DNA from: Fimenecus sp964540535
Lineage (GTDB): Bacteria > Bacillota > Clostridia > Oscillospirales > Acutalibacteraceae
Reading direction: 5' to 3'
Assembly (NCBI GenBank): GCA_964540535.1
Contig: CAZIMO010000002.1
Coordinates: 62,001-126,000, forward strand
Length of the DNA stretch: 64,000 nucleotides
Below, in pieces: positions 29,589 through 37,635 of this stretch. Position 1 is the first letter of the stretch. Each line of letters starts with the position of its first letter. The notes beneath the pieces were generated by a model, which was not told the DNA's origin, did no database searches, and saw nothing but the letters and a program-made list of their open reading frames with translations. A program made the position numbers and the translations under genes.

Positions 29589-32276
29589 TTACAGCTCGTC
29601 ATACGAAAGCGCTTTTGACATAACCATTAAATCTGATACATTATCATTCAACGTGATTTCGCAATTTTCAAGGGCTTTGCAGTATTCCTCTCCGTTATAG
29701 ACAGAGCATGCCAGATTGCTGTTTACATACAGCTTCACAAGTCCGTTAGGCTCACATACAACGCTGATTTTATCACCGTTTTTGAGCATTACATCTCCCC
29801 TGCTCGTTCTGTCAGCAAATCGGATTGTGCCGTAGCCGTCGCGGCTGCTTACATTTATAACATCGCCTATTGAAAGCAAAATTCCGTCTTGAGCAGTATC
29901 GAGAGTTGACTGGACTGTAAAATCTCTGCCGCAGGGGATTTTATTATCCTCACAAATAAAATCGGGATAATAAACACCGCTGAATTGCACATCGCACATA
30001 TCGCCGAAAATATTTTTAACTGTCAGCGATACGAAGGCTCTTTCCACATTTTCACAGAATATGATTTTAAGCGTGCTGTAATCCTCTAAAAGCTTGATTT
30101 CACTGATTTTTGCATCAGCCGAAACAGCATTTTCATCAATCAAAATTCTGTCGTCAAAGAAAAGAAGCAACTCATTCGCACTGTCAAATCTGCCATATAT
30201 AAGCTTTGACAGTTTTTCCTCGGCAGATGAAAATTTCATAACCATTGCCTCAAGGGGAGCAGGATTTATGGTAATAGTATCGCCGTAGCTGTAAGTTCTG
30301 CCCTCGGTTTTTCTGCCGTAAGGATAAACAAATGCAAGGCGGAGATTTTCAGTACCCTTATTAACGCCGATTGTTTCGTCAAGAGTAACGGTGATATTTT
30401 GAGCACGGTTTGCAGGGTTGCGGATTGAAATAATACCCTTTTTATCGCTCCAGCATGAATAGCCGTACACTTCTGCCTCGGCAGGAGAACCGCCGATAAG
30501 CTGTGAGGTTTTAAGGGTTTCATATTCATTGCGGATAAAACGAAGTGCATCGGCATTTATAAGCCATTTCGCTGAATTGAACATATTGTATGAATAATAA
30601 AGCTCCCAAAACGCTGTTCCGCGCGTCGCCATCATAAGCATATATTTACGGTATTCTTCGTCGGTCATTGAAATTTTTGCGGTATTGCCGTAAATCGGAT
30701 CGTGATTGTATATAAACTCGTGCGGGAACTGATAATTTCTTGTAACGCTGAAATCGTAATAACAGTTGTCACGGTAGGTAAGAAGCTTATCAACATCGGC
30801 AGTACCGAGCTTTTCGCCTTTTTTGCTTTTTTCAATAAATCCAATATCGTTGCTGTTTTGAATCCACAAACTGTCTGACCACTGCAAGAACCATGGGCTT
30901 GGGCTGGAATAGCTTGTTTGGTTAATCCATAAATCCTTGCCGTCAATTTCACGGCTTAAACGAATTTTTCGGAAAACATTTATCCAATTTTCCCACATTT
31001 CTGTATACAGATACATACCCTTATGTCCGCCCGTAATGTGACCGTGGTTTTTATTCGGGCAGGCGGCAAGAAGAAATCCGTCAAGCTTCCAATAATTTAT
31101 ATCGAATTTCTGCATACAGTCCAAATAATAATCAGTCATATTTTTAATATATGCAGATGATGAAACGCAAACATCTTTTGCGGCAATGTTATATCCGCCT
31201 TTGCCTGCTTTTTCCATTCTTTTAGCGAATTTCGGGGTTTCGCTGTTATATCCGCCGCGGGGTCCGTTCCAAAGTCCGAAATTTGAAGAAAATTTCTTTG
31301 AAATTGTAGACGCAGGATAAAGCTCTTTTGAAAATTTTTCATTAAATCCCCAAAAACTGCCCTTATAATTCACAAATCCATCATCGACAACATAAGAATC
31401 AAGCGGCGGAACAAGGGCTTTTGAGAGATTTTTTTCAATTTCCATAAATGATTTGCTGATATTTTCGTCTGAAATATCAAGCATATGGTCATACCATGAA
31501 TTATACTGAAAACGAGGTTTAATATTGCGTGAAATCTCACGGATATAGGTTAAAAAATCCTCGCGAATTATATGCTCATCAAGGCTTCGGGCAGAACCTA
31601 AAACGGTATTCCATGTTCTGAAGGTGTGACCGCAATTAAGCTTCATTTCGTCAAAACGCTTACCGCTGAAGTAGCGGATATAGCCCACGCCGTCACGTAT
31701 TTTAGTTTCGGTAAGGGGAAATTCAGAGCCGAAAAACATTCCGTTCAAATAAAACGGCTGACCCAGAGATGCGTGATAACCGCTTATATGTGCTTTTTCG
31801 ACATCGCCGACTGTCCACATCTGCTCGCAGTTATCAATACAAATATGCTCGCAGTCGATATAATCAACCGTGATTAAATGTTGATATTCGGGAGCAACCA
31901 TCATTTCAATATATTTATTCATATAATGCTTACCGTCTTCAATTTCGACGCTCATTATAAAGGTAATTCTTGCACCGCTGTATGTATAAGGCTCGAAAAC
32001 AAATTCCACACGGCGTTTAAGCACATTTACGCTTTGAATTTTAAGGTCGTTTGAAGAAAGAAAATCTGTTGCAGAGCCAAAAGTCTTTTTTCTTTTGAAC
32101 GCAACGAAAAATTCGGCGGAAAAAGGCTTTAGTTTCAATACCTTTTCACCGTCTATGCGTTTATTTACGATTTCAGTAGTCAAAAGACGGTTATCCTTTG
32201 TTGAAAAGCGTCTTTCAAGATATTCGTTGCCGATAATTGCAGTGTTATTTTCAAAGTAAACATAAGCTTGTGACAT
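29589..32276 (-). CDS. Alpha-galactosidase-like glycoside hydrolase with LamG-like tail
   Basis: 895 residues, no signal peptide, so cytoplasmic. Residues about 1-250: beta-sandwich; 255-600: TIM barrel of the GH36/GH27-related clan, with SYVVDDGF (about 294-301), the likely nucleophile aspartate in INYWKLDGFLL (D399), and SDSLWIQNSNDIGF (467-480). Then a beta domain, and from about 770 a concanavalin/LamG-like module (YGTIRFADRTSRGDVMLKNGD, LYVNSNLACSVY). Probably removes alpha-linked Gal or GalNAc from imported oligosaccharides; the exact family is uncertain. Two bases downstream of the redox-type gene. Confidence 0.7.
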   Translation of the reverse strand: MSQAYVYFENNTAIIGNEYLERRFSTKDNRLLTTEIVNKRIDGEKVLKLKPFSAEFFVAFKRKKTFGSATDFLSSNDLKIQSVNVLKRRVEFVFEPYTYSGARITFIMSVEIEDGKHYMNKYIEMMVAPEYQHLITVDYIDCEHICIDNCEQMWTVGDVEKAHISGYHASLGQPFYLNGMFFGSEFPLTETKIRDGVGYIRYFSGKRFDEMKLNCGHTFRTWNTVLGSARSLDEHIIREDFLTYIREISRNIKPRFQYNSWYDHMLDISDENISKSFMEIEKNLSKALVPPLDSYVVDDGFVNYKGSFWGFNEKFSKELYPASTISKKFSSNFGLWNGPRGGYNSETPKFAKRMEKAGKGGYNIAAKDVCVSSSAYIKNMTDYYLDCMQKFDINYWKLDGFLLAACPNKNHGHITGGHKGMYLYTEMWENWINVFRKIRLSREIDGKDLWINQTSYSSPSPWFLQWSDSLWIQNSNDIGFIEKSKKGEKLGTADVDKLLTYRDNCYYDFSVTRNYQFPHEFIYNHDPIYGNTAKISMTDEEYRKYMLMMATRGTAFWELYYSYNMFNSAKWLINADALRFIRNEYETLKTSQLIGGSPAEAEVYGYSCWSDKKGIISIRNPANRAQNITVTLDETIGVNKGTENLRLAFVYPYGRKTEGRTYSYGDTITINPAPLEAMVMKFSSAEEKLSKLIYGRFDSANELLLFFDDRILIDENAVSADAKISEIKLLEDYSTLKIIFCENVERAFVSLTVKNIFGDMCDVQFSGVYYPDFICEDNKIPCGRDFTVQSTLDTAQDGILLSIGDVINVSSRDGYGTIRFADRTSRGDVMLKNGDKISVVCEPNGLVKLYVNSNLACSVYNGEEYCKALENCEITLNDNVSDLMVMSKALSYDEL

Positions 32277-32278
32277 AT

Positions 32279-32716
32279 TTATTCTACCTTATCAAACAAT
32301 ATTTTTTCGGTTGCCGAAGCGACATCTGCGATAATTTTAATGCATGGACGTTTTTTATAAAATTCTGCCGTGCGCGGTTCGGGAATACAAGAAGCTTCGG
32401 GCTTTGAAATACCCAACAGCTCTTTACACACTATGGATGGGTGAGTTTTCTTGAATTCGTCGGCAATAAGACGGACTTTTTCATAAACCTCGCCTCTGCT
32501 GAGTTCCGGATATTTAAGCCCAACAACCATTGCTGATCCGCAAATTGCTCCGCAGACCTCACGCATTCTGCCGACTCCCCCGCCAAGACCTATTGACACG
32601 GCTGAAGCTGTTTCTTCGCTCATTCCCAAATCGGTTGCAAATGCGACAAAAACTGCCTGCGAGCAATTTTTACCCGACATAAACAGTTCGACAGCTTTAT
32701 CAGCATATTTTGCCAT
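32279..32716 (-). CDS. C_GCAxxG_C_C family protein
   Basis: 145 residues from the ATG at 32716 (GGAG eight bases upstream). Carries the family signature: NCSQAVFVAF, CGAICGSAMVVGL, then later cysteines in IVCKELLG and RPCIKIIADV. Members are small redox or metal-cluster proteins of anaerobes with unknown substrates. First gene of a two-gene unit with the glycosidase. Confidence 0.88.
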   Translation of the reverse strand: MAKYADKAVELFMSGKNCSQAVFVAFATDLGMSEETASAVSIGLGGGVGRMREVCGAICGSAMVVGLKYPELSRGEVYEKVRLIADEFKKTHPSIVCKELLGISKPEASCIPEPRTAEFYKKRPCIKIIADVASATEKILFDKVE

Positions 32717-32782
32717 ATAAATTTCTCCTAATTCCAATTTACACATTTATTCTAACATATATTAACATTAGTTTCAACAAAA

Positions 32783-32814
32783 AAGAGCAGAATTAAAATT
32801 CCGCTCTTTAACTA
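32783..32814 (-). terminator. Terminator after the lipoprotein gene
   Basis: On the minus strand AAGAGCGGAATT, short loop, ATTCTGCTCTTTTTT. Confidence 0.85.
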
Positions 32815-32816
32815 TA

Positions 32817-33491
32817 TTATTGTCCGTTGTAAGGAAATTTTTCTTTAAATTCATCGAGATTTGGAATTATATAATCTTTCACAGCCATAAACATAACAAG
32901 GCTTTCAAAATATGTAAATCCGTCATTGCCCGTAATTTTGCCCGTTGCCTTTTGAATTGAACCGTCAGAATCATAAATATTATAAACCGCTACCAATTCA
33001 TCGGCTGTCATAAGTAAATTGCCGTTTTCGTCTTTTTTGCCCGAAAATTCAAGAACATTTGCCCCGGCAGTTTTACCGTTTCGCTTTATAATGGCAATAA
33101 GCCTTGTTCTATCCACATTATATTTTTCGGAAACCGCCACAATGTAACTGTTATTTATATCATCACAATAATAAGAAACTAATTCCTTATCATCAGTGTA
33201 AATCACTTTAGTCGGTTCGGTCTGTTCAGCTTTAGAAGTGCTTTCATTTTTGTTATTGCTTGATACAGGCTGTGACGATGCGACTTCTTTTGATGTATTA
33301 ACTTGTGAAGAAGCCTCTTCTTTTGTTGGTTCAACCTGTGAAGGTAAACTGCTGTTAGTCTGCAGTTCAGATATTATATTTTCTGATGAACTTATTTCGC
33401 TTTCGGGTGCATTATTCGGAGAAGAACTTTTACATCCGCCAAGCGTAACCAGCAAAATTAAAAATACGCACAAAAGAGAAATGTATTTCAT
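32817..33491 (-). CDS. Lipoprotein of unknown function
   Basis: 224 residues from the ATG at 33491. Lipoprotein signal ending LVTLGGC, so it is anchored to the outer membrane face by the diacylated cysteine. A Ser/Glu/Thr-rich spacer (about 25-105) is followed by a globular domain of about 115 residues (DINNSYIVAVSEKYNVDRTRLIAIIKRNGKTAGANVLEFSG split by family-free segments). No known domain. Confidence 0.75.
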   Translation of the reverse strand: MKYISLLCVFLILLVTLGGCKSSSPNNAPESEISSSENIISELQTNSSLPSQVEPTKEEASSQVNTSKEVASSQPVSSNNKNESTSKAEQTEPTKVIYTDDKELVSYYCDDINNSYIVAVSEKYNVDRTRLIAIIKRNGKTAGANVLEFSGKKDENGNLLMTADELVAVYNIYDSDGSIQKATGKITGNDGFTYFESLVMFMAVKDYIIPNLDEFKEKFPYNGQ

Positions 33492-33515
33492 ATTACCGCC
33501 ACCAATACAAAATAA

Positions 33516-33540
33516 TAAAAGGGTGTTATAAACACCCTTT
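33516..33540 (-). terminator. Terminator of the 41-residue peptide gene
   Basis: On the minus strand AAAGGGTGTT, short loop, AACACCCTTTTATTATTTT, 12 bases after the peptide stop codon. Confidence 0.85.
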
Positions 33541-33552
33541 AGTTTGCAAAAA

Positions 33553-33678
33553 TTATGCACCTATACTGCCAATAAAATTAGTAATTGTATCAATGATTGT
33601 TTGGAAAACTGCACTAACATCTACATTACCAAGAGAATTGAGAACGCTATCAAGAAAGCTCTGAATTGTTTCGAGCAT
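33553..33678 (-). CDS. 41-residue acidic amphipathic peptide
   Basis: ATG at 33678 to TAA at 33553, preceded by AAGGAGGTG at ideal distance, one of the strongest ribosome sites in the window. The peptide (start MLETIQSFLDSVLNSLGNVD, end TNFIGSIGA) has five acidic and no basic residues and an i/i+3/i+4 hydrophobic pattern, so it should be an amphipathic helix pair. No cleavable signal or export motif. Its own promoter and terminator make it a dedicated, probably highly expressed gene. Function unknown; could be a leaderless bacteriocin-like or membrane-active peptide. Confidence 0.7.
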   Translation of the reverse strand: MLETIQSFLDSVLNSLGNVDVSAVFQTIIDTITNFIGSIGA

Positions 33679-33711
33679 TTTGCACACCTCCTTACATTTT
33701 TATCGACTACT

Positions 33712-33740
33712 AATATATCACTAAACTTTATTTTAATCAA
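33712..33740 (-). promoter_or_regulatory. Promoter of the 41-residue peptide gene
   Basis: On the minus strand TTGATT (33740-33735), 17 bases, TATATT (33717-33712). Confidence 0.75.
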
Positions 33741-33803
33741 CACAAATACAAGAAAATGTTTAACAAAATTCCTATTTAAAATATGTGCAAATTGCACATT
33801 GAG

Positions 33804-33840
33804 AAACTGCAAAAAAAACTCCCTGCCAAAAGACAGGGAG
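33804..33840 (-). terminator. rplJL terminator
   Basis: On the minus strand CTCCCTG, eight-base loop, CAGGGAG and T8. It separates rplL from the downstream genes; rpoB, the usual next gene, is not here. Confidence 0.9.
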
Positions 33841-33860
33841 TAAAACATATTAGCCGATAA

Positions 33861-34238
33861 TTACTTAAGAGTAACCTTTGCGCCAACTTCTTCAAGTTTA
33901 GCTTTGATGCTTTCTGCATCTTCCTTAGAAGCTGCTTCTTTAAGTACCTTAGGAGCACCGTCAACAACAGCCTTTGCTTCTGCAAGACCAAGACCTGTAA
34001 CTTCACGAACTGCCTTGATAACCTTGATTTTCTCTGAACCAACTTCTGTAAGCTCAACATCGAATTCTGTCTTCTCTGCTGCTGCTTCTGCGCCGCCTGC
34101 TGCGGGAGCTGCTACTGCAACTGCTGCTGCAGCTGATACGCCAAATTCTTCTTCTACTGCTTTAACGAGCTCTGAAAGCTCAAGAACTGTAAGAACCTTG
34201 AGTTCTTCAACGATTGCCATAACTTTCTCTGATGCCAT
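33861..34238 (-). CDS. rplL: 50S ribosomal protein L7/L12
   Basis: 125 residues. N-terminal dimerisation helices (ELKVLTVLELSELVKAVEEEFGVSA), Ala/Gly hinge, and the factor-binding domain KIKVIKAVREVTGLGLAEAKAVVDGAPK. Forms the stalk that recruits translation GTPases. Second gene of rplJL. Confidence 0.98.
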   Translation of the reverse strand: MASEKVMAIVEELKVLTVLELSELVKAVEEEFGVSAAAAVAVAAPAAGGAEAAAEKTEFDVELTEVGSEKIKVIKAVREVTGLGLAEAKAVVDGAPKVLKEAASKEDAESIKAKLEEVGAKVTLK

Positions 34239-34284
34239 GGTAATTTACCTCCAAATTTTTATAAGTGTTTAGTTTAATCTTTAA

Positions 34285-34803
34285 TTATTCAGCAACGGGT
34301 GCTGCTTCTTCGCCGTCTTTGTCAACAATAGCCTGTACTGCACGAGCAAAAGATGCGATAGGTGCGTTGAACGCACTGAGTACAGTTGCGAGCAATACTT
34401 CTCTTGAAGGAAGCTTTGCAAGTTCTGTAAGTTTTTCAAGGCTGATAACTTCATCATCAAGATAACCTGTCTTGAGCTTAAAGTTCTCATTCTTTTCTGC
34501 ATACTTATTAAGAATTCTTGCAGCTGCAACATAATCGTCTTTACTTGTAGCAACAGCAGTTGTTCCCTCAAGGGCGCTGTGCATATCAGCAAGACTTGTT
34601 CCATCGATGGCTCTGCCGAGAATAGTGTTCTTTACAACTGTGTATTCAACACCTGCTTCACGGAGCTCTTTACGAAGCTTTGTATCGTCTTCAACTGTGA
34701 TGCCCTTGTAATCAACAACAACACCGGCAATTGAACTGTCAAGTCTTTCTTTAAGAGCAGCCACCTGCTGTTTCTTTAATTCTAAAACCTTCTCGCTTGG
34801 CAA
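34285..34803 (-). CDS. rplJ: 50S ribosomal protein L10
   Basis: 172 residues from a TTG start (34803) with AGGAGGTG upstream. Typical LKKQQVAALKERLDSSIAGVVVDYKGITV and the C-terminal helix that holds L12 dimers. Anchors the stalk and represses its own operon through the leader. Confidence 0.98.
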   Translation of the reverse strand: MPSEKVLELKKQQVAALKERLDSSIAGVVVDYKGITVEDDTKLRKELREAGVEYTVVKNTILGRAIDGTSLADMHSALEGTTAVATSKDDYVAAARILNKYAEKNENFKLKTGYLDDEVISLEKLTELAKLPSREVLLATVLSAFNAPIASFARAVQAIVDKDGEEAAPVAE

Positions 34804-34824
34804 ACGATTTCACCTCCTGTACTA

Positions 34825-34966
34825 AAATTCAAAAACGCTTGCAAGGAGAAAAAATATGCCCTTTCTGCAAAGACAGAAAAGGCACAGTAACATTTCAAAT
34901 AAATGCTGTTATCCTCGGTAGGCGGAAAATCCTTTACGCAAAAAGCACCTACTGTCTTTGGCAAGC
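34825..34966 (-). ncRNA. L10 (rplJL) ribosomal leader with attenuator
   Basis: Minus-strand leader of about 140 bases containing GACAGTAGGTG and GGATAACAG-type segments of the Firmicutes L10 leader, then a terminator hairpin CCTTTTCTG, TCTTTG loop, CAGAAAGG with a downstream T-run. Excess L10 (with L12) should bind and favour termination. Confidence 0.85.
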
Positions 34967-34972
34967 TTTATT

Positions 34973-35001
34973 ATACTAACACACCGCATTGGGTTTGTCA
35001 A
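34973..35001 (-). promoter_or_regulatory. Promoter of rplJL
   Basis: On the minus strand TTGACA (35001-34996), 17 bases, TAGTAT (34978-34973). Confidence 0.8.
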
Positions 35002-35023
35002 GTATTTTTAACTGTTAAGTTAA

Positions 35024-35731
35024 TTATTCAGCAGCAACAACTGCTGTGAACTTGTTGGGGTTAATCTTAACACCGGGACCCATTGTTGAAGCAACTGCTA
35101 CTGACTTAATATACTGACCCTTTGTTGCAGCGGGTTTAGCCTTAACGATAGCTTCCATAAGTGTGTCAAGGTTTTCTTTGAGCTTTTCAGCGCCGAATGA
35201 AGCCTTGCCGATAGGGCAGTGAATGATGTTTGTCTTGTCAAGACGGTACTCAATCTTACCTGCTTTAGCTTCTGTAACAGCTTTAGCAACATCGGGAGTA
35301 ACTGTACCTGCCTTGGGGCTGGGCATAAGTCCGCGAGGACCGAGAACCTTACCGAGACGGCCAACAAGACCCATCATATCAGGGCTTGCAACGCAAACAT
35401 CGAAATCCATAAAGCCTGACTGAATTTGTGCAACAAGATCTTCTGCACCTACAACCTCAGCACCTGCTGCTACGGCTGCGTCAGCCTTATCGCCCTTAGC
35501 GAAAACTGCTACTCTTACATTCTTACCTGTACCGTTAGGAAGAACAACAGCACCTCTAACCTGCTGGTCAGCGTGACGAGAGTCAACACCGAGGCGAACG
35601 TGAAGTTCAACTGTTTCGTCAAATTTTGCAGTTGCACCCTTAACAGCAATGTCAAGAGCTTCTGCTGTGTCATAAAGTTTTGTTCTGTCGATGAGCTTTG
35701 CGCTCTCAACATATTTCTTTCCGTGTTTCAT
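35024..35731 (-). CDS. rplA: 50S ribosomal protein L1
   Basis: 235 residues. Contains VRLGVDSRHADQQVRGAVVLPNGTGK and MGLVGRLGKVLGPRGLMPSPKAGTVT, the rRNA-binding signature. Binds helix 76-78 of 23S rRNA and, in excess, its own mRNA. GGAGG upstream of the ATG. Confidence 0.98.
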   Translation of the reverse strand: MKHGKKYVESAKLIDRTKLYDTAEALDIAVKGATAKFDETVELHVRLGVDSRHADQQVRGAVVLPNGTGKNVRVAVFAKGDKADAAVAAGAEVVGAEDLVAQIQSGFMDFDVCVASPDMMGLVGRLGKVLGPRGLMPSPKAGTVTPDVAKAVTEAKAGKIEYRLDKTNIIHCPIGKASFGAEKLKENLDTLMEAIVKAKPAATKGQYIKSVAVASTMGPGVKINPNKFTAVVAAE

Positions 35732-35753
35732 AATTCAAAATTCCTCCAAAAAA

Positions 35754-35785
35754 GTGGTTAATCGGATTCTGATTTTTCCTCCCAC
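35754..35785 (-). promoter_or_regulatory. L1-type leader stem before rplA
   Basis: On the minus strand GTGGGAGG, spacer, CCG-A-TTA, ACCAC. The same GTGGGAGG...CCG...ACCAC arrangement precedes rplK, which fits an L1-binding autoregulatory site. Confidence 0.65.
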
Positions 35786-35793
35786 AAGGAGAA

Positions 35794-36219
35794 TCAGTCA
35801 ACTACAGTAACGCCCATGCTGCGTGCTGTACCTGCAATCATACTCATTGCAGTTTCAACTGTTGCGGCATTAAGGTCGGGCATCTTCTGCTCTGCGATTT
35901 TTCTAATCTGCTCTTTTGTGATAGTAGCTACCTTTGTTCTGTTGGGAACACCTGAACCGCTATCAATTCCGCAAGCTTTCTTAATAAGAACTGCTGCGGG
36001 AGGAGTCTTTGTTACGAATGTGAATGTACGGTCTGCATAAACTGTGATAACAACAGGGATAATAAGACCCATATCGTTCTTTGTGCGCTCGTTAAATTCC
36101 TTTGTGAACGCCATAATGTTAACGCCGTGCTGACCGAGAGCCGGTCCTACAGGCGGAGCCGGTGTTGCTTTTCCGGCGGGGATTTGAAGCTTAATAAAGC
36201 CTACTACTTTCTGAGCCAT
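35794..36219 (-). CDS. rplK: 50S ribosomal protein L11
   Basis: 141 residues from the ATG at 36219, the exact usual length (an upstream extension is not real; GGAGGTG lies before this ATG). QIPAGKATPAPPVGPALGQHGVNIM and the C-terminal domain ATVETAMSMIAGTARSMGV. Part of the GTPase-associated centre. Confidence 0.98.
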   Translation of the reverse strand: MAQKVVGFIKLQIPAGKATPAPPVGPALGQHGVNIMAFTKEFNERTKNDMGLIIPVVITVYADRTFTFVTKTPPAAVLIKKACGIDSGSGVPNRTKVATITKEQIRKIAEQKMPDLNAATVETAMSMIAGTARSMGVTVVD

Positions 36220-36239
36220 TTTTAGCACCTCCAAAATTC

Positions 36240-36278
36240 GTGGTATGGCGGAACGGACAGCTCTTCCATTCCTCCCAC
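36240..36278 (-). promoter_or_regulatory. L1-type leader stem before rplK
   Basis: On the minus strand GTGGGAGG, AATGG, loop, CCGTTCCGCC, ACCAC just before the rplK ribosome site; sister of the element before rplA. Confidence 0.7.
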
Positions 36279-36308
36279 GACGCAATTCAAATGAAAAGCG
36301 TCATAAAA

Positions 36309-36332
36309 AGCGTATTTTACGCTGATTACCAA
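36309..36332 (-). terminator. Weak terminator after nusG
   Basis: On the minus strand GCGTA-AAA-TACGC followed by TTTTTAT; a short stem, probably partial termination between nusG and rplK. Confidence 0.55.
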
Positions 36333-36342
36333 AATTAAATAA

Positions 36343-36903
36343 TTAGTCTTCTTCGACCTTTTCAACCTGGTCGAGTTCAAGGTCAACAGGTGTTTCTCTG
36401 CCGAGCATTGAAATAACAACACATACTGAATTGCCGTCAACATCAAGCTCACGCACAGTACCGATGATGCCTTCAAACGCACCGTCGATAATTGTAACCA
36501 TATCGCCGACCTCATAGTCGATTTTAACGACTTTCTTTTCAACGCCCATTGCATAAACCTCTGCATCTGAAAGAGGCACGGGTTTGCTTTCGGGACCTAC
36601 AAAGCCTGTAACGCCGCGAGTATTGCGGATAACATACCAAGTATCGTCTGTCATTTCAAGGTCGCCTGTGTCTTCATCTTCAAAAACCGCAACCTTAACC
36701 ATTACATAGCCGGGAAAAATTTTTCTTTCAACTTCTTTTTTCTGGTCATCCTTAATTTCGGTAACGATTTCTGTAGGAACCTTTACCTCAAGAATAAGGT
36801 CGTGCATTTTACGGTTTTCAACAACCTTTTCAATGTTTGTTGCAACTTTATTTTCATAACCAGAATAGGTATGCACTACATACCATTTGGAGATTTCTGC
36901 CAT
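36343..36903 (-). CDS. nusG: Transcription antitermination/pausing factor NusG
   Basis: 186 residues: NGN domain (WYVVHTYSGYENKVATNIEKVVE, FPGYVMVKV, VIRNTRGVTGFVG) and a C-terminal KOW motif (EVGDMVTIIDGAFEGIIGTVREL). Binds RNA polymerase and the ribosome. Between secE and rplK as in most bacteria. Confidence 0.98.
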   Translation of the reverse strand: MAEISKWYVVHTYSGYENKVATNIEKVVENRKMHDLILEVKVPTEIVTEIKDDQKKEVERKIFPGYVMVKVAVFEDEDTGDLEMTDDTWYVIRNTRGVTGFVGPESKPVPLSDAEVYAMGVEKKVVKIDYEVGDMVTIIDGAFEGIIGTVRELDVDGNSVCVVISMLGRETPVDLELDQVEKVEED

Positions 36904-36922
36904 AACTTAAATCTCCTTTCGA

Positions 36923-37252
36923 TTATTTCATTAAAAACAAACGAATCATTTCTGTTGCTGCAGCAGCATCCTGCTTATCGGCAAGATTTACAAGGCCGTT
37001 GATAATAGCAGAAAGACCTGTGTCAAATCCCCAAATTGCAAGACCTACGATTGCTACAATAACAATAACAACAATAGCACTGTTAAGAACAGTTTTACCG
37101 GTGGGCCATGTAATCTTTTTCCACTCGCCCTTGAAGTCTTTGAAGAACTTTTTGATTGCGGGAATTACCTTTTTAAAAGGATTTTCCTTCTTCTTTGCAG
37201 GAGCTTTGTTCTTCTTTGCTTCGGCTGTGGTCTTTTCTTTCTTTTCAGACAT
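36923..37252 (-). CDS. secE: Preprotein translocase subunit SecE
   Basis: 109 residues, longer than the usual 60-70. A lysine-rich N-terminal extension (about 1-28) and an extra C-terminal helix (NLADKQDAAAATEMIRLFL) frame the conserved amphipathic helix FKDFKGEWKKITWPTGKTV and the single membrane span. Confidence 0.95.
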   Translation of the reverse strand: MSEKKEKTTAEAKKNKAPAKKKENPFKKVIPAIKKFFKDFKGEWKKITWPTGKTVLNSAIVVIVIVAIVGLAIWGFDTGLSAIINGLVNLADKQDAAAATEMIRLFLMK

Positions 37253-37268
37253 TTCACTAACCTCCGGA

Positions 37269-37418
37269 TTACTTTGTTTCCCTGTGAAGAGTGTGTTTCT
37301 TGCAGAATCTGCAATACTTGTTCATCTCAAGTCTGTCAGGAGTGTTCTTCTTGTTTTTCTTTGTGTTGTAGTTGCGCTGTTTGCACTCTGTGCAAGCTAA
37401 TGTGATTTTTACTCTCAT
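37269..37418 (-). CDS. rpmG: 50S ribosomal protein L33
   Basis: 49 residues, ATG 37418 to TAA 37269. MRVKITLACTECKQRNYNT and KYCRFCKKHTLHRE: this form keeps both CxxC pairs, i.e. the zinc-binding version. GGAGGTG precedes the ATG. First gene of the rpmG-secE-nusG-rplKA transcript. Confidence 0.95.
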   Translation of the reverse strand: MRVKITLACTECKQRNYNTKKNKKNTPDRLEMNKYCRFCKKHTLHRETK

Positions 37419-37528
37419 TGTTCGGCACCTCCGTTAATATGTTATCTGAAAAATCAGCAGATAACTGTGTATAGCCTTCCTCTGAAAAATGGGTACAAAA
37501 AAATAGCCCTCTTTTTCGAGGTATCGGT

Positions 37529-37557
37529 ATTGTATCATAATGTCAAATGCTTGTCAA
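37529..37557 (-). promoter_or_regulatory. Promoter of rpmG-secE-nusG-rplKA
   Basis: On the minus strand TTGACA (37557-37552), 17 bases, TACAAT (37534-37529). The 105-base leader has small hairpins CCTC-gaaaaa-GAGG followed by a T-run, and TTATCTG/CAGATAA, a possible attenuator. Confidence 0.8.
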
Positions 37558-37635
37558 TAGGGATTTGGAAATATTTTATATTGTATGAAAATTCGCACCG
37601 CAGACAGTGTGCAGTGCGGACAGAAATCGGTTGTT

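Noticed and set aside
33904..34272. Long plus-strand open frame opposite rplL
   Set aside because: Antisense shadow created by the alanine/glutamate-rich rplL codons; no ribosome site or promoter.
36220..36285. 22-residue N-terminal extension of L11
   Set aside because: The conserved L11 start with a strong GGAGGTG site lies at 36219 and gives the normal 141 residues; the extension covers the leader stem.
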